NCBI GenBank assembly: GCA_022614805.1 | Contig: JAKEHY010000019.1 | Coordinates: forward strand, 43,918-107,917 | Direction of reading: 5' to 3' | DNA length: 64,000 nucleotides | DNA from: Candidatus Zixiibacteriota bacterium | GTDB taxonomy: Bacteria > Zixibacteria > MSB-5A5 > DSPP01 | Shown here: positions 34,962 to 43,100 of the stretch, piece after piece | Layout of the letters: each line of letters opens with the position of its first letter | Position numbering within the stretch: the stretch's first letter is position 1 | Notes under the pieces: model-generated | Database searches by the model: none | The model's input: the letters and a program-made list of their open reading frames with translations, nothing else | What the model was told of the DNA's origin: nothing | Position numbers and translations under genes: made by a program

Positions 34962-35626
34962 AGAAGTGGTCTTTTACATTCCCAAGCGCCGGATTGACAA
35001 TTCTCGGGCTTTTGACCTTGGTTGTTGTTCAACCGGCAAAGCTTTTGGCCGGGCCGCCTTTGGTCTGCCATCCGTTTGAAATCGGCAACGCCTCTTCTCT
35101 GCCGGCGGGCAGCGGCCCATTTGGGATGAAGGGGAATTACGATCGCTCGCAGCTGGTGGAGCAAACGCTGACATTGTTGAAATCGGAAACGCCAGTCATC
35201 GTCCGGATGGAAACCCTTCGCCGGGCGGCGGTTTACGTCAGCCGCGGCCTGGCGGGTTTGGAGGGAAATAAAGGATATTCCAACGAGGATAAGGCGCTCG
35301 CCTTTGCGCTTGTCTCCCGCCTCTCGGCCCGTGCTCTCGATGCCGAATCGGAAGGCCGGTCGGATGCGCTCGCCTGGTTTGATGCGGGCTACTTCATCGA
35401 ATCCTGCGAGCAGGCCGGTTTCCGTACCGGACTGGCTGGTTACGATTGGGTCAAAAAAGCGCTGGCTTTGCGCGGCGGGGATTCCGAAATCGAATTTGCC
35501 GCCGCTTTAATGTGTTCAATGAAAGGGCGCGGCAGCCGCGATGAGCATTTGCGCAAGGCTTCCGCCGGGGCGCGCAAAGGGTCGCTTTTGGCTGCAAACA
35601 TCGACAAGCATTTCGGGAAACGGTAG
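34958..35626 (+). CDS. Exported protein co-encoded with the ECF/FecR system, function unknown
   Basis: The protein has 222 aa from ATG 34958, which overlaps the anti-sigma stop and has AAAGGAG upstream. The signal peptide is residues 1-~31. The mature part is helical: RMETLRRAAVYVSRGL, KALAFALVSRLSARAL, ALAWFDAGYFIESCEQAGF. It starts with a Cys-containing segment PPLVCHPFEIGNA. Proteins with this opening appear beside zinc-finger anti-sigma genes in other phyla, as far as I can recall, but I cannot give a function. It may be the sensed or regulated periplasmic component. Confidence 0.75.
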   Translation: MKKWSFTFPSAGLTILGLLTLVVVQPAKLLAGPPLVCHPFEIGNASSLPAGSGPFGMKGNYDRSQLVEQTLTLLKSETPVIVRMETLRRAAVYVSRGLAGLEGNKGYSNEDKALAFALVSRLSARALDAESEGRSDALAWFDAGYFIESCEQAGFRTGLAGYDWVKKALALRGGDSEIEFAAALMCSMKGRGSRDEHLRKASAGARKGSLLAANIDKHFGKR

Positions 35627-35705
35627 CGAGGGCGGCGGCCCAAACGTCGGGCAGAAGGAAGATGATTCTATCCGGCGTTTGGGTTGTCGTCAAAAACAAA
35701 GGGAG

Positions 35706-36446
35706 TTAAACTTTGCCCGCCTCCGATTTTTTTACCCACCCCTTGACGCCGTTGGGCAAGAGAACTTCGAAGTAATCTTCCCGCTCTTCCAAAATCTGGA
35801 ACGTGAGTCCCTCGTGGCCCAACAACTGGGTGACGAAATCGTCGCCCGGGCCGGATTTGACCGGCGCTTCTTTGGCCAAAAGCACTCCTTTCGGCACCTT
35901 CGACCAGTTCCAGCTCAAGTAGAACCCCAGCGCAAACACCGTCAAAAGAACCCCGACGACCCATGTGCCGAGCCGCAACGGAAAGGCCCGCGATTTAAAC
36001 CAGATGCGGAAGACAATTAAACCGGCCAAAAAAAAGTAGAAAACTGTAGTCCAGACGGCCCAGCCCCCCAAAGAGAGCCGCTCGGTGAAGAAGGCCAAAG
36101 GAGGGGCAGAGAGCGTGCCTTTGTCCAGCGTGAACTGGGAAACGAAGCGGAGGTTGCCTTCGATGTCGTCATCCCCGGGCGAAAGCTTTTGCGCCCGCAA
36201 CAAATAGAGAACCGATTTGCCGATGGCTTTGGTCTTGAAACAGGCCGAGGCCAAATTGTAGTACAAAGCCGGCGTGCGCGCGCCCCGCTCTGCCAGTTGC
36301 TCGTAGAGTTGAATGGCAGCGGGGTAGTTTTGACTGTCGTAGAGACGGTTGGCTTCGGCAAAAAGTTTCTTGGGGTCGTTTTCCTGTCCCCAAGCGGGAA
36401 GAGCGGCAACGAACAAAACGAGGATTGGGAACAAAAATTTTTTCAC
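35706..36446 (-). CDS. batE: BatE-like TPR/SH3 protein
   Basis: The protein has 246 aa. A signal peptide (~1-20) is followed by two TPR units (KLFAEANRLYDSQNYPAAIQLYEQL, PALYYNLASACFKT), two transmembrane helices at ~125-150 and ~160-180, and a C-terminal bacterial SH3 domain (PVKSGPGDDFVTQLLGHEGLTFQIL). This is the layout of BatE at the end of Bacteroides-type aerotolerance operons. It overlaps batD by 4 nt. The 3' end is repeated as a dead fragment at 33012. Confidence 0.88.
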   Translation of the reverse strand: MKKFLFPILVLFVAALPAWGQENDPKKLFAEANRLYDSQNYPAAIQLYEQLAERGARTPALYYNLASACFKTKAIGKSVLYLLRAQKLSPGDDDIEGNLRFVSQFTLDKGTLSAPPLAFFTERLSLGGWAVWTTVFYFFLAGLIVFRIWFKSRAFPLRLGTWVVGVLLTVFALGFYLSWNWSKVPKGVLLAKEAPVKSGPGDDFVTQLLGHEGLTFQILEEREDYFEVLLPNGVKGWVKKSEAGKV

Positions 36447-38230
36447 CGGCTCCCCTCGAGGGCGCGGATTACCCGCTCCGCTTTGGCCAGGGCTTCTTCC
36501 CGTTCGGGCAAAGAGGGCCGCCAGCCGGAAAAGCGGGCTCGGTCGGCCAAATCCAAAAGCTCCAGAAGCGAAGTTTTGTCTTCGTCCGAAACCCGGTTGG
36601 AATCGAGCAGGGCCTTGATTTCCCCCCGTGTCATTCCCCAGCTGGCGACGTTGAAACGGTCGCCGAGATATTCCAAAAGCAGTTTATGCAAACGGCCAAA
36701 GTATTCGACCGCCGGCAGGCGGGAGGCGGCGCGAATCTCCTTCAACCCCTTTTTGACCATCCGGGAGGCCCGCCGGGAACGGAAATAGGAAACGTCCGTC
36801 TCTTCCTTATCCCGCACCCGGCGCAGCGCCACGGCGGCGCCGAGCAAAATCAGGGGGAAAGTCTGCAAAGCCCAGAAGCCGGCCGAGCCGACGAAACTTC
36901 CGTGTTCTCCCCCCAGCTCCCTTTTCAAGTAGCGCAGGTCGGTCTGCTTTACGTCCAGCTCCTTCTGGGTGACGCCGGAATACCCTCCCGCCAGTTCGCG
37001 GGTGCCGGTGACGGTCAAATGGAGGGGCTGGCCCTTCAAATTGACATACCTTTTTTTGGCCGGGTCAAAATAGGAGAAGGAAACCGGCGGCAGGGAAAAA
37101 CTGCCCGGCTCGCGCGGGACAAACGAGAGTTCAAAGGTTTTCCCTCCCCCGATCCTAACCCCCTCGCGGGTCAAACGCTCGGATGAGCCGGACAAAAAAA
37201 CCCGGAAGTTCTGCGGAGTGGCAACCTTCGGCTCGGCAATCGATTTGACGTTGCCGGCGCCCCAGAGGGTGATTTTGGCCGTCACCGGTTCATTCACCTC
37301 GGTGGTTTTTTTGTTCCATTCGGAACGCATCTGAAACTGCCCGACGGCGCCGGTGAAGTCGTCCGGCCGGCCCCCTTCCGGCAGGGGGAGAACCTCCACG
37401 CTTAGCGGCTGGGAGCGCAGCACCCGGTCCCGCATCCCCCGGTTGAAAAACTGGTTCAAATCGACGTTGAACGGGTCACGGTTGAAGAGGGCGTCCAAAT
37501 CCTCCACCTTGCATTTTACCGTCGCTTCGCCGATGGTCTGCCGGCCGGAGGCGGTCGGGAAAAGGGCCATTTTCACTTCGGACACCAGGTAGCGGCGGCC
37601 GCTCACGGTTTCGTAGCGGGAGGTATTCGGCGGCAGGTCTTCTTTCCAGAATCCGGTCACGGAGGGAGGGTAGTACTCCGGGTTATCGAAAAGCCGGACG
37701 GCCTGGTAGAACTTCACCGTGTAGGTCACCTGCTCGGACACGTACACCCTCGATTTATCCACCGAGGCGGTGACGAAAATATCCTTCAGCCCTTCCCGCA
37801 CCTGTGCTTCGGTCGGAGCCGGGGCCGGCTGTTTGGGGGCGCTGCCGGAGGGCAATACGGTGACGGAAATCGGCGACGTTTGTAAAAGCTTTCCACCGAT
37901 TTCCAACTCCGCCGGGCCGACCGTGAAGGTGCCGGCTTTTTTGGGGACCAATACAAAGTTGAACTGGGTGGTGGAGGTGACCACGCCGTTTACGAAGGTG
38001 ATGTTCTGGGAACGGCCGGAGGCATAGAGGGCGAAATCCCCCACGTTTTTCACCTTCGGCTCCGGGATTTTCTGCACGTTGCCGGTGACCGTCAGGGTGA
38101 GCGTGAGCTGGTCGCCGATTTCCAGCCGGTCCTTGTCCACCGCTGCCGAAAAGTTCAACCCCTGGCCAAAAACCAACGCCGCCAGACCGGTGATGATTGC
38201 GAAAGCAAGGAAGCCTGTCTTTTTCATCAC
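36443..38230 (-). CDS. batD: BatD-like oxygen-tolerance protein
   Basis: The protein has 595 aa. The signal peptide (~1-22) is followed by Ig-like beta domains of the BatD family. The opening NFSAAVDKDRLEIGDQLTLTLTVTG and the block PAELEIGGKLLQTSPISVTVLP are typical. A transmembrane helix lies near ~450 (FWALQTFPLILLGAAVAL) with a cytoplasmic tail to the end. The family is needed for oxygen tolerance in Bacteroides and is thought to help build a membrane complex with the VWA proteins BatA and BatB. Overlaps batC and batE by 4 nt each. Confidence 0.92.
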   Translation of the reverse strand: MMKKTGFLAFAIITGLAALVFGQGLNFSAAVDKDRLEIGDQLTLTLTVTGNVQKIPEPKVKNVGDFALYASGRSQNITFVNGVVTSTTQFNFVLVPKKAGTFTVGPAELEIGGKLLQTSPISVTVLPSGSAPKQPAPAPTEAQVREGLKDIFVTASVDKSRVYVSEQVTYTVKFYQAVRLFDNPEYYPPSVTGFWKEDLPPNTSRYETVSGRRYLVSEVKMALFPTASGRQTIGEATVKCKVEDLDALFNRDPFNVDLNQFFNRGMRDRVLRSQPLSVEVLPLPEGGRPDDFTGAVGQFQMRSEWNKKTTEVNEPVTAKITLWGAGNVKSIAEPKVATPQNFRVFLSGSSERLTREGVRIGGGKTFELSFVPREPGSFSLPPVSFSYFDPAKKRYVNLKGQPLHLTVTGTRELAGGYSGVTQKELDVKQTDLRYLKRELGGEHGSFVGSAGFWALQTFPLILLGAAVALRRVRDKEETDVSYFRSRRASRMVKKGLKEIRAASRLPAVEYFGRLHKLLLEYLGDRFNVASWGMTRGEIKALLDSNRVSDEDKTSLLELLDLADRARFSGWRPSLPEREEALAKAERVIRALEGSR

Positions 38231-38973
38231 CAGTCCCGGCCCCCCATAATTGGTATGGCCTCCGCTTTCTTTTGTTTTTTGACTTTCATCTCTTCGTTTT
38301 TCAAAGCCGCCAGAATCCGCTCTGCCTCCTCCCTGGTCATCTGCTGTCTGGGGCGGGCCATTTTTTGCTGTTCTTTCTGGTCCGGCGACTTCTGCTTTTC
38401 CTGATTCTGCGGCTGGCTCTGATTCTGTTTTTGCCGGGTCGAGTCGGAATCGGAGGAGCCGTCCTTATCCTTCTTTTCGTTTTTCTGGTTCTGTTTCTGA
38501 TTTTGTTTTTGATTTTGCTGGTTTTTCTTCTGTTCTTCAAGCATCTTTAAGGCCAGTTCCAGATTGTACTTGGCGTCCCGGTCGCTCGGGTTTATTTCCA
38601 AGGTCTTTTTATAAGCCCCGACCGCTTCCTCGAATTTGCCGGCGCCGAAAAGTCCGTTGCCGATGTTGTAATACGCTTTGGCCGCATCCGGCCCGGTCAA
38701 CTTGGAGGCCGCTTCCCCCAATTTGGGGAGGGCCAGCTCGTAATTTTTTCCGGTTACCAGAGCGGTTCCGAGATTGTAGGCGGCGACCGGAGAGCCGGGG
38801 CGGTCGATTTCCGCCGAGCGGTAGTGGCTGGCCGCCCCGTTGAAATCCCTTTGTCTATAGGCCTTGTTGCCTTTGGAGATTTCTTTTTTGAAGGAATCGG
38901 AAAAAACCGGCCCGGCGGTCAGGGAAAAAACAGCCGCCACACCCAAAACCAACCGGAACAATCCGTTCATCAT
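38227..38973 (-). CDS. batC: BatC-like TPR protein
   Basis: The protein has 248 aa from ATG 38973 (MMNGLFRLVLGVAAVFSLT), the start of a signal peptide. The open frame extends 23 codons upstream, but those codons read through a palindromic repeat and are not believed. Three TPRs lie at ~30-145 (GNKAYRQRDFNGAASHYRSA, VAAYNLGTALVTGKNYELALPKL, AYYNIGNGLFGAGKFEEAVGAY). A very charged, Q/N/K-rich tail (~155-225) of coiled or disordered nature follows. Coupled to batD. Confidence 0.85.
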   Translation of the reverse strand: MMNGLFRLVLGVAAVFSLTAGPVFSDSFKKEISKGNKAYRQRDFNGAASHYRSAEIDRPGSPVAAYNLGTALVTGKNYELALPKLGEAASKLTGPDAAKAYYNIGNGLFGAGKFEEAVGAYKKTLEINPSDRDAKYNLELALKMLEEQKKNQQNQKQNQKQNQKNEKKDKDGSSDSDSTRQKQNQSQPQNQEKQKSPDQKEQQKMARPRQQMTREEAERILAALKNEEMKVKKQKKAEAIPIMGGRDW

Positions 38974-38989
38974 TCCCACATTTGCTTTC

Positions 38990-39036
38990 CCGACACTTCC
39001 CTCGACTCCGCTCGGGACAAGAAAGTGTCGGCTACC
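38990..39036. repeat. Nested palindromic repeat between batB and batC
   Basis: Outer arms CCGACACTT/AAAGTGTCGG enclose a second inverted repeat (CTCGACTCCGCTCGGGAC) and end GGCTACC. The outer arms match the TGAA-loop hairpin at 2862-2879, as if the loop had been replaced by an insert. Confidence 0.6.
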
Positions 39037-39062
39037 AATCAAGGGTTTAATATATTAACCCT

Positions 39063-40130
39063 CTACGAATTCCTGCCTTGTTTCTTTCCAACTGTCTCAT
39101 AGGTCGCGGCCGATAGCGTTTCAGCCCGCCGCCGGCGCCGTTCGTTCAATAGAAATTCTACACCCAAAAGGGCGAAAGCGGCGGCCAGAAAAGCTCGGAA
39201 GCGCTCCTCCCAGCGAGCCATGAACTGGCCGGTCAATTCCTTCCGCTCCATTTTGGATATATCGTCAAAAATCTTGTCCAATTCCAACTCCCCGGCGGTG
39301 GCCCGGTAGTACTTTCCGCCGGTTTTAAGGGCCGCTTCCTGCAGGCCGGCCTCGTCCAGCCGGCTCATCACCACCTGCCCATTATCATCTTTTTTATACC
39401 CGATTACCTGCCCGGCGGCGTTACGCACCGGTATCGGCTCGCCGGAGGGGGTTCCGATGCCGATGGTGTACATCACGACGCCGGCTCTGCGGGCTTCTTC
39501 GGCCGCTTTCATTGGGTCCGAGTCACCGGTCTCCTCCCCGTCGGAAATCAAAATCAGAACCTTGTATTTTCGTTCCTTCTCTACAAAAGCTCCGATTGCC
39601 TTTCGGATTCCCTCGCCGAGCGCAGACCCCGGCCGGGGAACCGAGCCATAATCGATATCGGAAAGAAACATCTTGGCCGCCGAGTAGTCCAAAGTAAGCG
39701 GACACTGCACGTAGGCCTCGCCGGCAAAAACCACGAGACCGATGCGGTCCCCCTTCAGCAAATCAATCAGGTTGGCGGTTTCCGATTTGGCCTTGGCCAG
39801 CCGGGAGGGGGGCATATCGGCCGCCAGCATCGAGGCGGAAACGTCCATCGCCACGATGATGTCCAGCCCCTCCCGCTTCACCAGTTCCATTTTCTTCCCC
39901 CATTGCGGCCGGGCCAAAGCTAAAATCACAAAAGCCGAGGCGAGCAAAACGAGCGCATATTTCCAGCGGCGGATTTTTTCCGAAAATCCTTCCAAAAGCC
40001 GCAGAACCATCTCCAAATCGCCGATTCGCCCCAACGCCTTTTTGCGGCGGCGCTCCAGCCAAAGGAAGAAAAGCAACAACAGCGGCAGAGCCAGAAGCCC
40101 CCAGAGAAAAATCGGTTCGGCGAAACGCAT
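39063..40130 (-). CDS. batB: BatB-like von Willebrand factor A membrane protein
   Basis: The protein has 355 aa. Two N-terminal transmembrane helices (~6-25, ~58-78) precede a VWA domain at ~88-290. The MIDAS metal motif is D-V-S-A-S in IIVAMDVSASML, with T and D partners in QCPLTLDY and LISDGEETGDSD. A third helix lies near ~315. It pairs with BatA (stop/start overlap of 1 nt) in the inner membrane, with the VWA domain facing the periplasm or cytoplasm depending on family model. The repeat at 38990-39036 separates it from batC. Confidence 0.9.
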   Translation of the reverse strand: MRFAEPIFLWGLLALPLLLLFFLWLERRRKKALGRIGDLEMVLRLLEGFSEKIRRWKYALVLLASAFVILALARPQWGKKMELVKREGLDIIVAMDVSASMLAADMPPSRLAKAKSETANLIDLLKGDRIGLVVFAGEAYVQCPLTLDYSAAKMFLSDIDYGSVPRPGSALGEGIRKAIGAFVEKERKYKVLILISDGEETGDSDPMKAAEEARRAGVVMYTIGIGTPSGEPIPVRNAAGQVIGYKKDDNGQVVMSRLDEAGLQEAALKTGGKYYRATAGELELDKIFDDISKMERKELTGQFMARWEERFRAFLAAAFALLGVEFLLNERRRRRAETLSAATYETVGKKQGRNS

Positions 40131-41119
40131 TACGGTAGTCTCCGAAAGACCGTGCCGGAAAGAAAGAGTTCAAAAACCAAAACCGCCAAGGCCGCCAAGG
40201 CCCAATTTCTGAATTTTTCGTCGAATTCCCAGTGCTCCTTGACTTTTATCCTGGTTTTTTCGAGGACGTCAATTTCTTTGAAAATCCGGGAAAAGGTCTC
40301 CGGGTCTTTGGCCCGGAAGTACCGCCCTCCGGTCAACTGGGCCATTTTTCGCAGGGTTTCCTCGTCCACATCGGACGGAACCTGCATATAGCGGCGGCCC
40401 AAAACCGGGTCGTCCACGGGAAACGGCACCATCCCGGGCCGGCCGACGCCGATGGTGTACACCTTGATACCCAAAGCCTGGGCGACACCGGCGGCGGTCA
40501 AAGGGTCGATGGCGCCGGCATTGTTGGCCCCGTCGGTGAACAGGACAATGACTTTATTTTTCGCCTGGGAATCCTTCAGCCGGTTCACGCCGTTGATTAA
40601 CCCCATCCCGATGGCGGTGCCGTCCTCAATCATCCCGAAGCGAACCTCGTCCACCAAATGAAGCAGGACGCCGTAATCTATGGTGAGCGGGCACTGGGTG
40701 AAACTTTCCTTGGAGAAAATGACCAAACCGATTCGATCCGTGCTGCGCCCCATAATAAATTTTTTGACGACATCCTTGGCCACATAGAGCCGGTTCTGCG
40801 GGTGGAAGTCTTCGGCCTTCATACTGCCGGAAATGTCCATCACCAGCATAATGTCGATGCCCGCGGTCGAACTTTCGAGATTGCGGGTCCCTTTTTGCGG
40901 CCGGGCCATTCCAAGAATTAAAAACGACAGGGCCGCCAGCCGCAAAAAATCGGGCAGGAAGGAGAATTTCTGCCGCCAGCTTTTACGCACCCCGGCGGCG
41001 CGGTTGATGTCGGAGAAACGGAGGGTGGGCAATTTCCCCTTCCGCCAGTATCGAAGCAACCACAGGATGGGAAGCAAAGTGAACAACCAGAAGGCCTCCG
41101 GGTGGGCGAATTGAAACAT
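40130..41119 (-). CDS. batA: BatA-like von Willebrand factor A membrane protein
   Basis: The protein has 329 aa with the same plan as BatB: N-terminal helices (~9-24, ~57-75), a VWA domain with canonical MIDAS D-I-S-G-S (LVMDISGSMKAED) and VLFTDGANNAGA, and a C-terminal helix (~305-325). The upstream and downstream genes each meet it with 1-nt overlaps, so the operon is tightly coupled. Confidence 0.9.
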   Translation of the reverse strand: MFQFAHPEAFWLFTLLPILWLLRYWRKGKLPTLRFSDINRAAGVRKSWRQKFSFLPDFLRLAALSFLILGMARPQKGTRNLESSTAGIDIMLVMDISGSMKAEDFHPQNRLYVAKDVVKKFIMGRSTDRIGLVIFSKESFTQCPLTIDYGVLLHLVDEVRFGMIEDGTAIGMGLINGVNRLKDSQAKNKVIVLFTDGANNAGAIDPLTAAGVAQALGIKVYTIGVGRPGMVPFPVDDPVLGRRYMQVPSDVDEETLRKMAQLTGGRYFRAKDPETFSRIFKEIDVLEKTRIKVKEHWEFDEKFRNWALAALAVLVFELFLSGTVFRRLP

Positions 41120-42099
41120 CAGACCGCCGCCTCCTCCACTTCAGCGACCGTTTCCGCTTCGGGTCTCGGACGGGTGGCCTCAATCAGTTTTTTCAAAAGT
41201 TCCACGTTTTCCGATATTTGTTTTTCATCCGGCTCCCAGCGGGCGAATTTGACCCAGTCGCAGAAGACGAGAAAACGCTTCGATTCTGCCCAGCAGTCAT
41301 CAGACAAAAACCTCCGCAAATGCTCCAGTTGTTCCTCCGTGGTCAAATCCTCGGCCGGGATGCGGTACATTCGATGAGCATACCAGCGGAAAATTTCCGA
41401 AAGCCGGATGTGAAAATGCTTGAGGTTTCCCTCCGACAAAAGCAGGGAAAGCAAAAGTTCCCGCAGCTCGGCCAGAGCTATTTCCCAGGGCGGCCGCAAA
41501 TCCGGTTTTTCCTTTTCCACAATTTCAACCTTCTTGTGCTTCATGACCCAAAGAATGAAGGCCAGGGCGGCCAGCGCCCAAAGAGAAAGCCCTATCCAGG
41601 GCCACCAATTGAGGCCGACTTCAAACGGGGGTTTTTCGGCTTTCAACCGTCGTTTTGTGCTGTCCGGCTCAAGAAGAGAAACGACCGCCAGTTTCAAGGG
41701 GGGGGAAAAAACCATCCCGCCGCTGTCCCCCTTCAGGTTCCGATACACCACGGGCAGAGGGGGAATCGTGTGCGTATCCACGGCAAAGGCGGTGATGTCG
41801 AAGACGGCCCGGCGAATCTCGCGGCCCTTCAGCCGGCGCACCGGCAGAACCGTATCTTTTCTCACGTCAAAACCGACGAGGTTGGAGCCGAAGGGAATTG
41901 AGTCCAGTCTGACTTCCGGGTAGCTGAAGACCTCGACCGTGTAGGTGGCGAACTCCCCTACCGTGATTTTGTCCTTGGATAAGGAAGCCTTCACTTCCAC
42001 CGGCGGAAGATTGGCTTGGCCATAAGTCAGAGAAACAGCAAATAGAAAGCCGCCACAGAAGACGGCAACCCGTAGAAATATCCGTCTCCCCACCGCCAC
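41119..42099 (-). CDS. Bat-operon membrane protein of the DUF58-to-BatA gap (DUF4381-like)
   Basis: About 326 aa if it starts at GTG 42099 (or GTG 42093), just before a signal peptide (GRRIFLRVAVFCGGFLFAVSLTYGQA). The open frame continues to ATG 42216, but that extension only translates a dispersed repeat (VIPSAAPARAEAR, SVIPSVARNL) and is rejected. The mature part has a periplasmic Ig-like domain (~35-150), a transmembrane helix (~165-185) and a helical cytoplasmic tail (LRELLLSLLLSEGN, HIRLSEIFRWYAHRMY). This gene is usual in MoxR-Bat operons. Role unknown beyond envelope stress/aerotolerance. Confidence 0.8.
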   Translation of the reverse strand: MAVGRRIFLRVAVFCGGFLFAVSLTYGQANLPPVEVKASLSKDKITVGEFATYTVEVFSYPEVRLDSIPFGSNLVGFDVRKDTVLPVRRLKGREIRRAVFDITAFAVDTHTIPPLPVVYRNLKGDSGGMVFSPPLKLAVVSLLEPDSTKRRLKAEKPPFEVGLNWWPWIGLSLWALAALAFILWVMKHKKVEIVEKEKPDLRPPWEIALAELRELLLSLLLSEGNLKHFHIRLSEIFRWYAHRMYRIPAEDLTTEEQLEHLRRFLSDDCWAESKRFLVFCDWVKFARWEPDEKQISENVELLKKLIEATRPRPEAETVAEVEEAAV

Positions 42100-42108
42100 C
42101 CCACCCAG

Positions 42109-42205
42109 ATTCCTCGCTACGCTCGGAATGACAGAGGAGGCGGTCAGATTCCCCCCTGGCCGAATCCGAGCTTCGGCTCGGGCAGGCGCTGCGCTCGGAA
42201 TGACA
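42109..42205. repeat. Two copies of a CGGAATGACAG repeat
   Basis: GCTCGGAATGACAG occurs at 42121-42134 and in a near copy at 42193-42205 (CTCGGAATGACAG). Each is preceded by a short palindrome: TCCTCGCTACGCTCGGA, and TCCGAGCTTCGGCTCGGGCA at about 42165-42184. It is the common 'TGTCATTCCGAGCG' type of intergenic repeat. It lies between the DUF58 gene and the next gene of the operon and gives a false N-terminal extension in one frame. Confidence 0.7.
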
Positions 42206-42221
42206 GTTGCGGCCATTTCCT

Positions 42222-43100
42222 TTATCGGAAACGCCGTTCCCGTTCTTTGAAGAATTTCATCAAGGGGATTAAATAAGGCCGTCCGTTTTGAATGGGGATG
42301 AAATCGGTCTGGTAGCGCCGGAAGGTGCGCTCCAGATTGGCGCGGAAGGCCCGGGCTCGGCCCTTGTAGATCCGGCGGAATTGAAAATCGGCGGCATCCA
42401 CCACCACCCGCTTTCCGGTTTCGGCATCCTCCAGCGCCACCAGCCCGACGGGCGGCAGCTCTTCCTCGCGCGGGTCGGACAAAACCAGGGCGATGACGTC
42501 GTGCTTGCGGGCGGCGACAGAGAGGGCCCGCTCCCAGCCGGAATCGATGAAATCGGAGACGATAAAAACGATGCTGCGCCGTTTCAAGGCTTTCAAGACG
42601 TATTCGAGCCCGACCGCCAGCGAAGTCTTTTTACCCTGCGGGGAAAAATACAAAAGCTCCCGAATTTGCCGCAAAACGTGGCTTTTCCCCTTGGCCGGGG
42701 GGACGAAGCGCTCGACTTGTCCGGTGAACAAAATCAAGCCGGTCTTGTCGTTGTTGAAAGCGGCGGCAAAAGCCAGAATGGCGCAGACTTCCGCCGCGGT
42801 TTCCGATTTCCACTTGCCGGCGGTGCCGAAGCGGCCGGAGGCGGAAACGTCCACCAGAAAGACCAGGGTTAACTCCCGTTCTTCCCGAAATTTCTTGACG
42901 AAAGGTGCACCGGTACGGGCGGTGACGTTCCAGTCAATCAGGCGGATGTCATCCCCGGGCTGGTATTCCCGCACCTCTTCAAACTCCATCCCCCGTCCCT
43001 TAAAGGTGGAATGGTATTCGCCGGAAAAAACCTCGTTGACCAGCCGGCGGGAGTGAATTTCAATGCGGCGGATTTTATCCTTGATTTCCTTCGGAATCAC
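42222..43100 (-). CDS. DUF58 domain protein of the Bat operon
   Basis: The protein has 292 aa. The conserved DUF58 core is visible: GRGMEFEEVREYQPGDDIRLIDWNVTAR (~35-62), FVKKFREERELTLVFLVDVSASG and a VWA-like remainder. These proteins are regularly encoded after a MoxR ATPase and are thought to be its substrate or adaptor. The gene overlaps moxR by 4 nt. Confidence 0.92.
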   Translation of the reverse strand: MIPKEIKDKIRRIEIHSRRLVNEVFSGEYHSTFKGRGMEFEEVREYQPGDDIRLIDWNVTARTGAPFVKKFREERELTLVFLVDVSASGRFGTAGKWKSETAAEVCAILAFAAAFNNDKTGLILFTGQVERFVPPAKGKSHVLRQIRELLYFSPQGKKTSLAVGLEYVLKALKRRSIVFIVSDFIDSGWERALSVAARKHDVIALVLSDPREEELPPVGLVALEDAETGKRVVVDAADFQFRRIYKGRARAFRANLERTFRRYQTDFIPIQNGRPYLIPLMKFFKERERRFR

